Origin: Nocardia sputorum
GTDB lineage: Bacteria > Actinomycetota > Actinomycetes > Mycobacteriales > Mycobacteriaceae
Length of the DNA: 64,000 bases
Assembly: GCF_027924405.1 (NCBI RefSeq)
Contig: NZ_AP026978.1
Location: 4,340,001 to 4,404,000 of the forward strand
Direction of reading: 5' to 3'
Program-made: the position numbers and the translations under genes
The notes under the pieces: generated by a model
Seen by the model: the letters and a program-made list of their open reading frames with translations, nothing else
Told to the model about the DNA's origin: nothing
The model's database searches: none
Shown: piece by piece, positions 18,127 to 26,919 of the stretch
Position numbering within the stretch: position 1 is the first letter of the stretch
Layout: every line of letters begins with the position of its first letter

Positions 18127-19923
18127 CTAGCCGACCCGCTGTTCCGCTTCCGGCCCGGCCACCACCAATCCGGCGCGAATCAAGCGCTTCAAGGCTCGTC
18201 CCTGCAGCACCGTCAACCGGGGCGCCAGCTCCGACCACCGGGCGGGACCACGGTTCAGCGTTTCCCACAGCTCTTCACCCCCATCCCGCTCCAGGCACCG
18301 CACCTCGACGCCCGGGTCGGCCGCGGAGTAGATCCGGTGGCAGGGAACGGTGTCGGCGAGCGGCGACGGCGCCGCATCGCTGTTCGCGATGGGGTCGCGC
18401 CAGTACATGGCCAGCCCGTCGCGCGCCTCCTGCGGGATCTCGAACGGCGGCGACATCCCCTTGAAGCCCGGAATGTCCGCTGCCACGCCTGCGCGGATGC
18501 GCGCGTCCGGCGACAGCGCCACGATGTCGCCGGCCGCCAGGTCGACCGCGTCGGCGGCGGTGAAGGCTCGCAGGTAGGGCCCCTCGGTGGCCAGGTCACG
18601 CGGGTCGCGGGAGCCCTTGGTCATGATGTTCAGCAGGTCGGGCACCAGCGCGGTGTTCAGCAACGCCTGGAACGTCCCCTCGGTGGCGTTGTCGGCCTCC
18701 ACTCGCCGGCCTTCCGCGCTCCAGTAGGGGCTGTCCGGATGCGAGCGTGAGATCTCGTGATACCACTGGTCGATGCTCAGTGCCCAGGTCTGCGCCATGC
18801 CGCGCCACTCGACGTCGTAATCACACCAGAGGTCTTCCTTCGATCGCTCGTCCAGGTCCTTGTCGAACGTCTTGCGCAGGACCAACGCGGCCGCCCAGGC
18901 TTGGGTGACGGCGAAGGACATTCCGGAGGAGAACAGCGGATCGACGAAGTACGACGCGTCCCCGACCGCCATCCACCGATCCTCGTACGAGCCGAAGCAT
19001 TCGCTCACCCGGGAATAGTTGGTGGCCGTCAGCATCTCGGCACGAATCGGCTCCGCGTTCGCCACCAGATCCTGCAGCACCGGAATCGACTTGATCGTCT
19101 TCAGGAAGATGTCCGGGTCACGCAGGTCCACGCGGGCGATCGACTCCGGGTTGGTGACGATGCCGATGGACCACACGGTTTCCCGGGTGCCGTCGACCAA
19201 CCGAGGCGTCGGGATGTACCACACCCATCCGTGCTCGAAGGCCACCGCGTAGATCGGTGACAAGTCGTCGTCGCGGAAGACGTTCCAGTCGCCCGCTGCC
19301 CGCTGTGCGGGCACGCAGTTGCGGTAGTGCGACCAGACGGCCACGTTGCGGTAATCCGACAGCCATTGCTTGTCGCGCTGTGAACCGCGGGCGGCGACCT
19401 GATTCGCCCGGCCGGACGCGTCGACGAAATAGCCCGCCGCGACCTCGGTTCCGTCTTCCAGCACCACCGTGGCCTTGCCGTCGCCGGGGAGGAACCGCAC
19501 GACCCGCACGCCCTGGAAGACGTGGGCGCCGCAGGCTTCGGCGTGCTCGAGCAGCACCGTGTCGAATTCGGCGCGATTGACGTGCACCGACCACCGGTAG
19601 ACGCCGTCGACCAGGTAGTCGGCGTGCTCGAAGAAGCCGACGAACGGCCGGGCGGTGTCCCACTGGTAGATTCCGCCGAATTTCTGGATCCAGCACTCAC
19701 TCGCGAGTACCTTCTCCAGCGCGCCGCTCGCTTGCAGAACGGGGACCAAAGGGTGCGCACCCGATTCGCCGATGTGCTCCCGGGGGAACACCTCGCGATC
19801 GAAGATCGCCACACGAAGATCGGTGTCGCGGCAGAGCATCGCGGCGAGCGTGGACCCGGCGGGACCACCGCCCATGATCACCACGTCGTACTCGTCCGCC
19901 GGTCTGGAGATTGGGGTAGCCAT
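18127..19923 (-). CDS. FAD-dependent halogenase
   Basis: About 598 aa. Dinucleotide fold GGGPAG at residue 18, GESGAHPLVP at 52, a lysine in KFGGIYQW (K81), the position of the chloramine-forming lysine of flavin halogenases, and the WxWxIP motif as GWVWYIP (W233/W235/P238). VGDASYFVDPLFSSG near 320 binds FAD. A C-terminal extension (from ~500) with a winged-helix feel resembles CmlS-type enzymes. All signs favour a true halogenase that uses FADH2 from a separate reductase (none is seen nearby). ATG at 19923 has AGAGGA at proper spacing; the ATG at 19929 lies too close to it. It sits between the oxygenase and the GlxA regulator of the isonitrile operon. Confidence 0.88.
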   Translation of the reverse strand: MATPISRPADEYDVVIMGGGPAGSTLAAMLCRDTDLRVAIFDREVFPREHIGESGAHPLVPVLQASGALEKVLASECWIQKFGGIYQWDTARPFVGFFEHADYLVDGVYRWSVHVNRAEFDTVLLEHAEACGAHVFQGVRVVRFLPGDGKATVVLEDGTEVAAGYFVDASGRANQVAARGSQRDKQWLSDYRNVAVWSHYRNCVPAQRAAGDWNVFRDDDLSPIYAVAFEHGWVWYIPTPRLVDGTRETVWSIGIVTNPESIARVDLRDPDIFLKTIKSIPVLQDLVANAEPIRAEMLTATNYSRVSECFGSYEDRWMAVGDASYFVDPLFSSGMSFAVTQAWAAALVLRKTFDKDLDERSKEDLWCDYDVEWRGMAQTWALSIDQWYHEISRSHPDSPYWSAEGRRVEADNATEGTFQALLNTALVPDLLNIMTKGSRDPRDLATEGPYLRAFTAADAVDLAAGDIVALSPDARIRAGVAADIPGFKGMSPPFEIPQEARDGLAMYWRDPIANSDAAPSPLADTVPCHRIYSAADPGVEVRCLERDGGEELWETLNRGPARWSELAPRLTVLQGRALKRLIRAGLVVAGPEAEQRVG

Positions 19924-19950
19924 TGACATTCCTCTCTGATGGCCGATTGC

Positions 19951-20754
19951 TCAGATGATCTGGATGCGTTGCAGATGCCGGGTAACCGAGCCGGTGAACG
20001 CATTCCTGCCGTGCAGCAGCGCGTGGTTCTCGGCCACCACGATGTCGCCGGTCCGCCACTCGTGGGCGTAGCAGTAGCGAGCGTCGTGCAGCCGCTCGCG
20101 CAAGTCCTCCATGACCCGGACGCCGTCCTCGGCCGAGATGCCGTCCACGGTCAAGAACAGCGGATTGGCGTAGCGCGCGGGATCCAGTGGTTCGGCATAT
20201 CGGATCGTCGTCTCACCGGTCGCCGGATGGGTGCCGAGCAATGGCCATTCGGCCAGGCCGCCATAGTGCGCCAGCTTGTCGGTGCGGTACGTGATCGTGG
20301 TTCGTGCCCACAGTTGCCTCAGGTCTTCCGGCGCGTCCCGATAGGCCTGGACACTGTCGCAGAACACGGTCTCGCCGCCCGCGCCCTCTCCTCGCACGCA
20401 TTGGAAGAGGAAGAACCGCGGCACTTGCTCGGCGAACGCGCCGTCCCAGTGGAACGGGACGTCGCCTTTGTCGAACAGGTAGTTCTCGGCAGTGTCCCGG
20501 ACCACCAGATCGAGGATCGAACCGAAGTTCCACTGCAGGATCTCTCCCGCAGCGCGGCAATAGGTTTCCAGTTCCGGCTTGTCGAGCAGGCCGAATCCGC
20601 GGAGTACCACCACTTTCGCCTGGAGCGTCAGCGCGAGCAGCTCCTCGATCGGCACGTCGGCGAGGGTGCGCCCCTCCGTATCGGACGCCACCAGACGGCC
20701 GAAGGGCCGCAGCGGCTCGCTGTCCAGCAGGACCTTGTTCACGCTTTTCGTCAT
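19951..20754 (-). CDS. pvcB: Fe(II)/2-oxoglutarate-dependent oxygenase, PvcB/IsnB type
   Basis: A 267-aa TauD/TfdA-fold enzyme with the iron ligands His102/Asp104 (FHWDG) and His248 (LLHGRN); the arginines near the end (SVTRHLQR) would bind 2-oxoglutarate. Located 8 bases after the isocyanide synthase, it matches PvcB/IsnB, which desaturate and decarboxylate the isonitrile of an aromatic amino acid to a vinyl isonitrile. Desaturation versus another outcome (epoxide, hydroxylation) cannot be decided from sequence. An upstream in-frame extension to 21039 would lie inside the synthase and is not used. Confidence 0.85.
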   Translation of the reverse strand: MTKSVNKVLLDSEPLRPFGRLVASDTEGRTLADVPIEELLALTLQAKVVVLRGFGLLDKPELETYCRAAGEILQWNFGSILDLVVRDTAENYLFDKGDVPFHWDGAFAEQVPRFFLFQCVRGEGAGGETVFCDSVQAYRDAPEDLRQLWARTTITYRTDKLAHYGGLAEWPLLGTHPATGETTIRYAEPLDPARYANPLFLTVDGISAEDGVRVMEDLRERLHDARYCYAHEWRTGDIVVAENHALLHGRNAFTGSVTRHLQRIQII

Positions 20755-20762
20755 GGGTCTCC

Positions 20763-21797
20763 TCACCCTCGCTGTGCTTCGGTCTCGGGCATCCGTCCGA
20801 GGACGAAATGACTGGGACGGCTGTTGCGCCACACCACACGCGCCCCCAGTTCCTCGGCATGCATCCGCTTGACCAGCGTGTAATTCGCTCCGTCGTCGAG
20901 CACCACGCCGTGCCACGGCGTCAGCCAGCTGTCCTGGGTGCGCAGCAGATGGAAGCCGATCTTCTCGGAGTGGTTTGCCTGCGGATGGATCGACAGCCGG
21001 ACCGCGTCCGTGAAGATCTCCGCCATCAGGCTGCTCCACGCTTGACTGCGTTGCACCACCTCGTAAGCCGTCTCCTTCGATCGGTTCCGCCGCTGCGTGG
21101 CGGACAACTCGGGCAGCAGCACGGCGTTGTCCTCGACCATGAAGCGATGGATCCCGTTGAACATCCGCCGGGCCGCCGGATCGGTCCGGACCGCCTCACG
21201 CAGCACGTCGATGCCGTCGGAGTATTCCTTCAGCAACCGCTGCCTGCGTTCGTCCCAGGTCATCTCCGGCATGGCGTCGCGCAGGCCGTACAGACCGATG
21301 GAACCCCCGCCGGTCGACCGGATGATGCGGCGCAGTTCGTCGCCGTAGTCGTCGACGTGACCGTCCGGAATCCCCAACGCGTCACTGAAGACGTGGCCGT
21401 CGGAGCAGATCGTGACGATGGCGCCCGGCCGGTAGACGGCCGAGATCTGATCGCAGAACCCTTGCAGTGACTCGATCGCCAGGGTCTCCGCCCTATCGGG
21501 CAAGCGCCCCAGCGTCTTCCGGCGGTTTCGCGACTTCGCCGGGAACGCGGGGATGATGAAGTGGACCGGCACGCCGGCCTCGAGGTATCGGATCACCTTG
21601 CCCAGGTGCGGTGCGAAACAGTCCGCACACGGGGCCAGGTCGCACAAGGACTTCGATTCCGCGCTGCGCCGGCGCGCGAAGACGATGCGAAGTATCTGCG
21701 TAGCAACGGATCCGACGTCGTCGCCGGGTCTGTGGTGTAGTCGTGGTCGTCCGAGCTCCTGGACGCGCTCGGAGCCGTTGTCGACAGTCGTGCTCAT
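20763..21797 (-). CDS. pvcA: Isocyanide (isonitrile) synthase, DIT1/PvcA family
   Basis: 344 aa with the family hallmarks: FPAKSRNRRKTLGRLPDRAE around residues 85-104, CSDGHVFSD at 131-139, and SEKIGFHLL followed by SWLTPWHGVVL near the C-terminus. These enzymes convert the amino group of L-Tyr or L-Trp to an isonitrile using ribulose-5-phosphate as carbon donor. The ATG at 21797 follows GGAAGG. It heads a four-gene operon with PvcB-type oxygenase, halogenase and GlxA regulator. A Tyr or Trp substrate is likely from the family but not shown by the sequence. Confidence 0.9.
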   Translation of the reverse strand: MSTTVDNGSERVQELGRPRLHHRPGDDVGSVATQILRIVFARRRSAESKSLCDLAPCADCFAPHLGKVIRYLEAGVPVHFIIPAFPAKSRNRRKTLGRLPDRAETLAIESLQGFCDQISAVYRPGAIVTICSDGHVFSDALGIPDGHVDDYGDELRRIIRSTGGGSIGLYGLRDAMPEMTWDERRQRLLKEYSDGIDVLREAVRTDPAARRMFNGIHRFMVEDNAVLLPELSATQRRNRSKETAYEVVQRSQAWSSLMAEIFTDAVRLSIHPQANHSEKIGFHLLRTQDSWLTPWHGVVLDDGANYTLVKRMHAEELGARVVWRNSRPSHFVLGRMPETEAQRG

Positions 21798-22111
21798 TAC
21801 TACCTTCCGGACACACAAACGAGCGCACGCAACGGACCGCACGGTGACAATTCCGCCATCAGCGCGAAAAGAGCCGTCGGTAGCTGCCTGCGATCAGAAC
21901 GTCGTAGTAGGACACGGATTCGGATCCCGGATTTCATCCGATATCCAGGATCGGCGAGCCCCGATGCTCACAGCCGAATCCGAATCACGTGGCCCATTCG
22001 ATGAAACAACCCCCGTATTCACAATCTAAACTGTGGTTTATAACACCATCAGGATACCGCTGCCCGGACGGTAGGGCAACCATATTGCCAGGCATGGGGA
22101 TACAAATGAAT
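21798..22111. promoter_or_regulatory. Promoter region of the isonitrile operon
   Basis: Roughly 310 bases with no gene between the hairpin at 22112 and the synthase start. It is AT-richer than its surroundings near 22010-22050. An imperfect dyad CACAATCTAAACTGTG (22020-22035; arms 6 of 8 matching) and a pair of GATTCGGAT / ATCCGAATC elements (21917-21925 and 21978-21986) are candidate binding sites for the GlxA regulator. The start site itself was not pinned down. Confidence 0.45.
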
Positions 22112-22142
22112 CGGAGGCCCGTGGCAACGCCACGGGCCTCCG
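22112..22142. terminator. Hairpin terminator behind the acyltransferase
   Basis: A perfect 14-bp stem (CGGAGGCCCGTGGC / GCCACGGGCCTCCG) with a 3-base loop, 25 bases after the acyltransferase stop, followed on the minus strand by a T-richer stretch. It separates the SDR-flavoenzyme-acyltransferase operon from the isonitrile operon. Confidence 0.8.
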
Positions 22143-22166
22143 AACAGGCATTTCGATCTCCGCCGA

Positions 22167-23330
22167 TCATGTACTCCGGAGCGTCTGGCCTGCCATCCTT
22201 TCTCCGGCGACCGCAGGTCGTTTCGGCCGGGCAAAGCGGCGCATTGCCGGAGATTCCACGAAGGTGAACAACAACCATGCGGCGAAAATATTCAGGCAGA
22301 ACAGGCCGACAATCAACAGCACCGCGACCGGAGCACCGAACGTGGCGGCGTTCATCAACCGGCGGACGTAGAACAGCGTCACGCCCTGACAGATGTAGAA
22401 GGCGAACGAGATCTCGCCGAGCCGCACGGAGAGCCGGCTGGACAGGAATTTCGAGGTACCGTCGAGGTCCGACTGTGCCGCCGACGCGATCAGCAGCGCG
22501 AGCGGAACAGCGGTTGCCAGGATGAAGCCGATGTAGAACGGCGTGTACGTCGCCACCACGTATCCCGCGCCGACCGCGGCCACGGCCGCCCACAACGGAA
22601 TCCGTATCCACCGGCCCTCCGCCACTATTCTCGCCATGAACACGCCGAGAAAGAATTCGAAGAGACGCGTCGGCGGAAAGAGATATCCGAACCATAGCTG
22701 CAGCACCGGTATGGGCGTGAGTTCCGATTTCTCGGAACCCGGGATGACGAATACGGTCAGCAGTACGATCACGCCCATGCCGACCACCATCGCCGCGGCT
22801 CCGTACCACAGATACTTTCCGTCGATACGCAGCACCAGCGGAATCAGGAACGGAAACAGAACGTAGAAGAGCAACTCGCACGACAATGTCCACGACGGCG
22901 TGTTGACACCCGCATTGATATAGTTCTGCGGGAACCAGGCATGCAGCAGGAAGAAATTCGGCAGCCATGCCTTCCACGGCGTGATCGCCGCCGCGAACAG
23001 CACCATCGACGCCACCCAGAGCGTCAGGTGGTTGGGAAATATCTTGACCACGCGCCGCCGGATGAACTGCAGCTTGCTCGATCCCGGTTTCCACGACCAG
23101 GTCAACACGAAGCCGCTCAGGATGAAGAAGAACGAGACCCCCAGGAAACCGGCCTTGCCGACCACCCACGCCGCGTCGTACGCGATATCCGGGTCGGCGA
23201 AGAGATTCACCGGCTTGTAGGGCGGTATCGGCGAGTTGGGCAGCATCACGTGGAAGACGAAGACGGAGAACGCCGCGAAGAACCGCAGCCCGGTCAACGA
23301 CGGCAGCCGCTTGCGGTTGTCGATGTCCAT
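22167..23330 (-). CDS. Membrane acyltransferase, acyltransferase-3 (OafA/YrhL) family
   Basis: About 387 aa with roughly ten membrane segments. The family signature is at the start: LTGLRFFAAFSVFVFHV (R and H of the active site) followed by FFFILSGFVLTWSW. Members O-acylate sugars, lipids, antibiotics or surface polymers with acetyl or other acyl groups. It may be the tailoring acyltransferase of the neighbouring cluster product (inference). The ATG at 23330 is taken; an in-frame TTG at 23339 would overlap the upstream stop by 4 bases and is equally possible. It is the last gene of a three-gene operon. Confidence 0.85.
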   Translation of the reverse strand: MDIDNRKRLPSLTGLRFFAAFSVFVFHVMLPNSPIPPYKPVNLFADPDIAYDAAWVVGKAGFLGVSFFFILSGFVLTWSWKPGSSKLQFIRRRVVKIFPNHLTLWVASMVLFAAAITPWKAWLPNFFLLHAWFPQNYINAGVNTPSWTLSCELLFYVLFPFLIPLVLRIDGKYLWYGAAAMVVGMGVIVLLTVFVIPGSEKSELTPIPVLQLWFGYLFPPTRLFEFFLGVFMARIVAEGRWIRIPLWAAVAAVGAGYVVATYTPFYIGFILATAVPLALLIASAAQSDLDGTSKFLSSRLSVRLGEISFAFYICQGVTLFYVRRLMNAATFGAPVAVLLIVGLFCLNIFAAWLLFTFVESPAMRRFARPKRPAVAGERMAGQTLRST

Positions 23331-23335
23331 CGCGA

Positions 23336-24514
23336 TCAACCCAGACCCACGACGAAGGGGAATTCCGGCCTGCCGCCCAGGACGAAGGCTCCGGTGGACT
23401 GGATCACCTGGTCGTGCGCGATGATGTGCCGTGCCATGGTGTTCGTGTCACGCAACCAGATGTCGAGCGGATTGGGCCGGTAGATCGAATCGGTGCCGAC
23501 GAGTTCGCACAGCCGGGTGACGATCCGTTGCGCGGCACGGAAGGCGTTCGTTCTGGCCAGCGCGGTCGCGATCCGCAGGTCGGTGGGCAGGTCGGCGAAA
23601 CGCTTGCCGTCCAGCGCGTCCCACAGTTCCGCCACCGTGTTCACGACGGCGCCGCGCGCGACGATGTACTCCATCTCGCACTCGCCGAGCAGGTACTGGG
23701 CACGATAGTTGTCGGCCCACTTCTGTCGGGTCGCGGTCACGATCTTCCCGTCCGCGAGGCCGCGCACGTAGTCCAGCGCCGCACGGGCGGTTCCCAGCGG
23801 CACACCCGGCATGATCCGGGCCAGGGCCTCCGGCTCGGAGAGCCTCCCGCGACAGCTCTTGCGTTCGCTGAACGCGAAGGAATGGTGTTCGGGAACGAAC
23901 AGATCCTCGACGGCGTAATCGTTACTGCCGCTACCGCGCAGGCCCGTGGTATCCCAGGTGTCGAATACGGCCACCTGATCACGGCGCATGAAGAAGAGCC
24001 GGACGAGCGGCCCGCCTTCCGCGGTCTCCTCCATGCGGCCCCCCGAGGTCACGAAAGCGCCGCCGATGACCAGATCGGCGTGCGTGATCGCACTGCCGAA
24101 CTTCCACCGTCCCGTCAACCGGTAACCGCCTGCCACCCGTTCGGCGCGGCCGGCCGGAAAGATCAGTCCCGCGGTGATCAGATCCTGCGTCGGCATCAGC
24201 TCCGCGATGGCCCGCTCGTCGAGATATCCGGCGTAGATGCCGGTGGCGGCGCCGATCATGGCGCACCAGCCGGTGGCGGTGTCGCCGTAGGACAGTGCCT
24301 CGACGACTTCCAATTGCTCGAGCGAAGTCAAGCCGGGACCGCCGATCTCCGCGCTGAAACACATGCGGTAGACGCCGATGTCGCGGAGCCGTTCGACGAT
24401 GTCCATCGGGAGCTTGCGCTCGGCATCGATCTCGCTGCGACGCGCCGCCAGGTCGGGGGTCAGCGAACGCACTGCGGTCAGCAGGGATGTCGCCGAGATT
24501 GTTGCTGCAGTCAT
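23336..24514 (-). CDS. Acyl-CoA-dehydrogenase-like flavin monooxygenase
   Basis: A 392-aa protein of the acyl-CoA dehydrogenase fold, with the N-terminal helical domain, the middle beta-domain (FDTWDTTGLRGSGSNDYAVEDLFVP is typical, residues ~180-205), and the helical C-terminal domain. It lacks the clear catalytic glutamate region of fatty acyl dehydrogenases and resembles the group D flavin-dependent monooxygenases (HsaA/HpaB type) and N-oxygenases acting in natural-product clusters. It follows the SDR by 11 bases and precedes the acyltransferase. It needs a flavin reductase, not encoded nearby. The role in the cluster is inferred. Confidence 0.78.
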   Translation of the reverse strand: MTAATISATSLLTAVRSLTPDLAARRSEIDAERKLPMDIVERLRDIGVYRMCFSAEIGGPGLTSLEQLEVVEALSYGDTATGWCAMIGAATGIYAGYLDERAIAELMPTQDLITAGLIFPAGRAERVAGGYRLTGRWKFGSAITHADLVIGGAFVTSGGRMEETAEGGPLVRLFFMRRDQVAVFDTWDTTGLRGSGSNDYAVEDLFVPEHHSFAFSERKSCRGRLSEPEALARIMPGVPLGTARAALDYVRGLADGKIVTATRQKWADNYRAQYLLGECEMEYIVARGAVVNTVAELWDALDGKRFADLPTDLRIATALARTNAFRAAQRIVTRLCELVGTDSIYRPNPLDIWLRDTNTMARHIIAHDQVIQSTGAFVLGGRPEFPFVVGLG

Positions 24515-24525
24515 TGTCCGAACTC

Positions 24526-25341
24526 CTAAGCCAGAGAAGGTGCGTGCGATGGCGGCCGCTCACGCAGCAGAAGCTCGATCGCCGAAGTGGTCTGCTCGGG
24601 CCCGAGAGCCGAGTAGCCGCCGTCCACGGTCCACTCGGCGCCGGTCACGAAACTCGCCTTGGGCGAAGCGAGGAAGGCGGCCACTTCGCCGATCTCGCGC
24701 GCGTCGCCCGCCCGGCCCAGCATGTGGAACCGGGACGCCACCGCGTCGGTGCGGGCCCGGTCCCCCTCGGTGATCTCGTTCATCACGCGAGACCAGGTCC
24801 AGCCCGGCGAGACACTGTTCACCCGGATCCCGTCGGCCGCGTATTCCAATGCGAGACTGCGGGTCAGTTGCAGCAGGGCGGCCTTGCTGACCGGATATCG
24901 AATCCGCCCGGCCTGAGCGACGCGTCCGCTGGGCGAGGTGAAGGTGACGATGGACCCGGACGTGTCGCGCAAGGCGCTGCGCGCCTCCGCGCACAACATC
25001 GCCGTACCGGCGACGTTGGTGTTCAGGACCTCGAGCCACTCGGCCCGCGCGTCCGTGCCGGGACCGTCGTCACCGTAGACGCACGCGATGTTGACCAGCG
25101 TGTCGATCCGTCCGTGCCGGTCGATCGCGGCTGCGACGAACGACCTGACCGACGGGTCGCTGCGCAGGTCGAGGGGGACGAAGACGGCTCGGTCGCCGAT
25201 CGCCGCGGCCGCCTCCTCTCCCCCGTCCGTATCGATGTCTCCCAGGACGACATTCGCGGAATATTCAGCGAAGACCCGGGCTACTTCAGCGCCGATGATG
25301 GTCGCCGCACCGGTTATGAGTACTGTCTTACCTTCGAACAA
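24526..25341 (-). CDS. Short-chain dehydrogenase/reductase
   Basis: A 271-aa SDR. The nucleotide-binding loop reads TGAATIIG instead of TGxxxGIG, the NAG motif is NIAC, while the catalytic Ser (TFTSPSGR), YPVSK and the end VTGAEWTVDGGYS are conserved. The start is assigned to TTG at 25341 because GGGGAG lies 6 bases upstream and the domain begins here (LFEGKTVLITG). The reading frame remains open far upstream, but that part is antisense to the antiporter. Likely reduces or oxidises a hydroxyl/keto group of the cluster intermediate. First gene of the operon with the flavoenzyme and acyltransferase. Confidence 0.82.
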   Translation of the reverse strand: MFEGKTVLITGAATIIGAEVARVFAEYSANVVLGDIDTDGGEEAAAAIGDRAVFVPLDLRSDPSVRSFVAAAIDRHGRIDTLVNIACVYGDDGPGTDARAEWLEVLNTNVAGTAMLCAEARSALRDTSGSIVTFTSPSGRVAQAGRIRYPVSKAALLQLTRSLALEYAADGIRVNSVSPGWTWSRVMNEITEGDRARTDAVASRFHMLGRAGDAREIGEVAAFLASPKASFVTGAEWTVDGGYSALGPEQTTSAIELLLRERPPSHAPSLA

Positions 25342-25590
25342 CGTCGACTCCCCTCGGCTGCGCCCTCCGACCGGCACAAGCCATGGATGGAAGTATTCCC
25401 GCCGAAAAGAGCGACCAGCCAGTACGATCCGCGACAGAGATGCACTCCTTTGCGCCAGCAGGCGCGCGCGGTCACGGTGAGGGTGGCGTAGCTCACTGTC
25501 CGCTCTCGCCGGCCGGTCGGGTGCGATATCGTCGCAGAACAGACAGTCCATGTTTCGGGGGTTCCGCGCTGCGATCGATGCGGTAGGCGG

Positions 25591-26919
25591 ATGCCCCGTG
25601 CCCGTGTCGAATCCGCTTCCGCGATGTCCTCGATGTCGAACGGAGTCGAGGCCTTGCCGAGCGACCAAATGATCTTCTTGCTTCTGGATCTCGTCCTGAT
25701 CGTGGCCGCCGCGCGCCTGCTGGGCTGGCTCGCCGCGAGGGTGGGCCAGCCCCCGGTGATCGGCGAGATCGTGGCAGGCATACTCGCGGGCCCCACGGTT
25801 CTCGGAGTCCATCTGTCGGAGACGATCTTCCCGCACGACACGCGTTCGTATCTCACGGCGTTCGCGAACGTCGGCGTGATGATCTTCATGTTCTCGGCCG
25901 GACTCGAGATGGATCTCCGGTCGGTCGCCGGGCGGCGGCGGTCGGTCACGGCGATCGCGCTGTCGGCCTATCTCACGCCGTTCGCGCTCGGTTCGGTCAT
26001 CGCGCTGTGGGCGCTGGCCCGGCACGACGGCGGCAACCAGCTCAGCTTCGCGCTCTTCATCGGTTGCGCGCTCGCCGTCACCGCGTTCCCGGTGCTGGCG
26101 CGCATCCTGCACGACCGCAAATTGCTCGGCACCCGACTCGGCCAGTCCGCCATGACCTGCGCCGCACTCGACGACATCCTCGCCTGGTGTGTCCTGGCGG
26201 TGGTCATCGGCATCGCCCGACCCGGCCTCGGCCACCACTGGCGATTGCTGCTGTTCGTTCCGCTGGTCATGATGATGTGGTGGGCGGTACGTCCCGCCCT
26301 GGACCGCCTCGCGGGCACCGGATCCGAGAAGAACACCGCCAATATGGTCTTCATCGGCGTCTCCGGCGCTCTGCTGCTCGGAGCCGCCACCGAATGGATC
26401 GGGTTGCATCTGATCTTCGGCGCGTTCCTGTTCGGCGTCGTCTTCCCCCGACGACTGCGCGCGGCCGTCGACAGCGGCGCCCAACTGCTCAGCAGCATCT
26501 TCCTGCCCGCGTTTTTCGTCGTGGCCGGCCTCCAGGTGAACCTGGGCGGACTCGACCGCGCCAGTATCGCCGAGTTCGCCGCGATCATGGGCGCCGCACT
26601 CGCGGGCAAACTCGGCGGCACCTACCTGGCGGCTCGCCTCAGCCGCACCGACCGGACCGAGTCCGCGGCACTCGCCGCGCTGATGAACACCCGAGGCTTG
26701 ACCGAACTGGTCATCCTCAACATCGGACTGACGATCGGCGTTATCGACCAGCGGCTGTACTCGCTGCTGGTCATGATGGCGTTGATCACCACCGCGATGA
26801 CGGCGCCGCTGCTGAAACTCTTCGGTGTCCCGCGCGCCCTGCCCGACGGCGACCGGGTAACCGGGGCGAAAGGGCCGCGCACCGATTCCGCCGTGCACAC
26901 CGAGGTCACGGCCCCATGA
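25591..26919 (+). CDS. CPA2-family cation:proton antiporter
   Basis: About 442 aa and 11-13 membrane segments; GQPPVIGEIVAGILAGPTVLG near residue 50 and NTRGLTELVILNIGL near 370 are the hallmark CPA2 (KefB/GerN-like) segments. It exchanges monovalent cations for protons. It runs opposite to the SDR operon (249 bases between starts) and overlaps the HAD gene by 4 bases (ATGA). Starts at 25591 or at an internal ATG (25624) are both possible. Similar antiporters accompany some antibiotic clusters, as with FrenolicinC/actinorhodin-type export helpers, but that link is not demonstrated. Confidence 0.85.
   Translation: MPRARVESASAMSSMSNGVEALPSDQMIFLLLDLVLIVAAARLLGWLAARVGQPPVIGEIVAGILAGPTVLGVHLSETIFPHDTRSYLTAFANVGVMIFMFSAGLEMDLRSVAGRRRSVTAIALSAYLTPFALGSVIALWALARHDGGNQLSFALFIGCALAVTAFPVLARILHDRKLLGTRLGQSAMTCAALDDILAWCVLAVVIGIARPGLGHHWRLLLFVPLVMMMWWAVRPALDRLAGTGSEKNTANMVFIGVSGALLLGAATEWIGLHLIFGAFLFGVVFPRRLRAAVDSGAQLLSSIFLPAFFVVAGLQVNLGGLDRASIAEFAAIMGAALAGKLGGTYLAARLSRTDRTESAALAALMNTRGLTELVILNIGLTIGVIDQRLYSLLVMMALITTAMTAPLLKLFGVPRALPDGDRVTGAKGPRTDSAVHTEVTAP

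Noticed and set aside
22112..22142. Operator for the isonitrile genes
   Set aside because: The 14-bp stem with a 3-base loop behind a stop codon is more typical of a terminator.
24526..26898. A 790-codon minus-strand frame extending from the SDR
   Set aside because: The upstream ~500 codons are antisense to the antiporter and HAD gene; the SDR domain begins at TTG 25341 with a ribosome-binding site.
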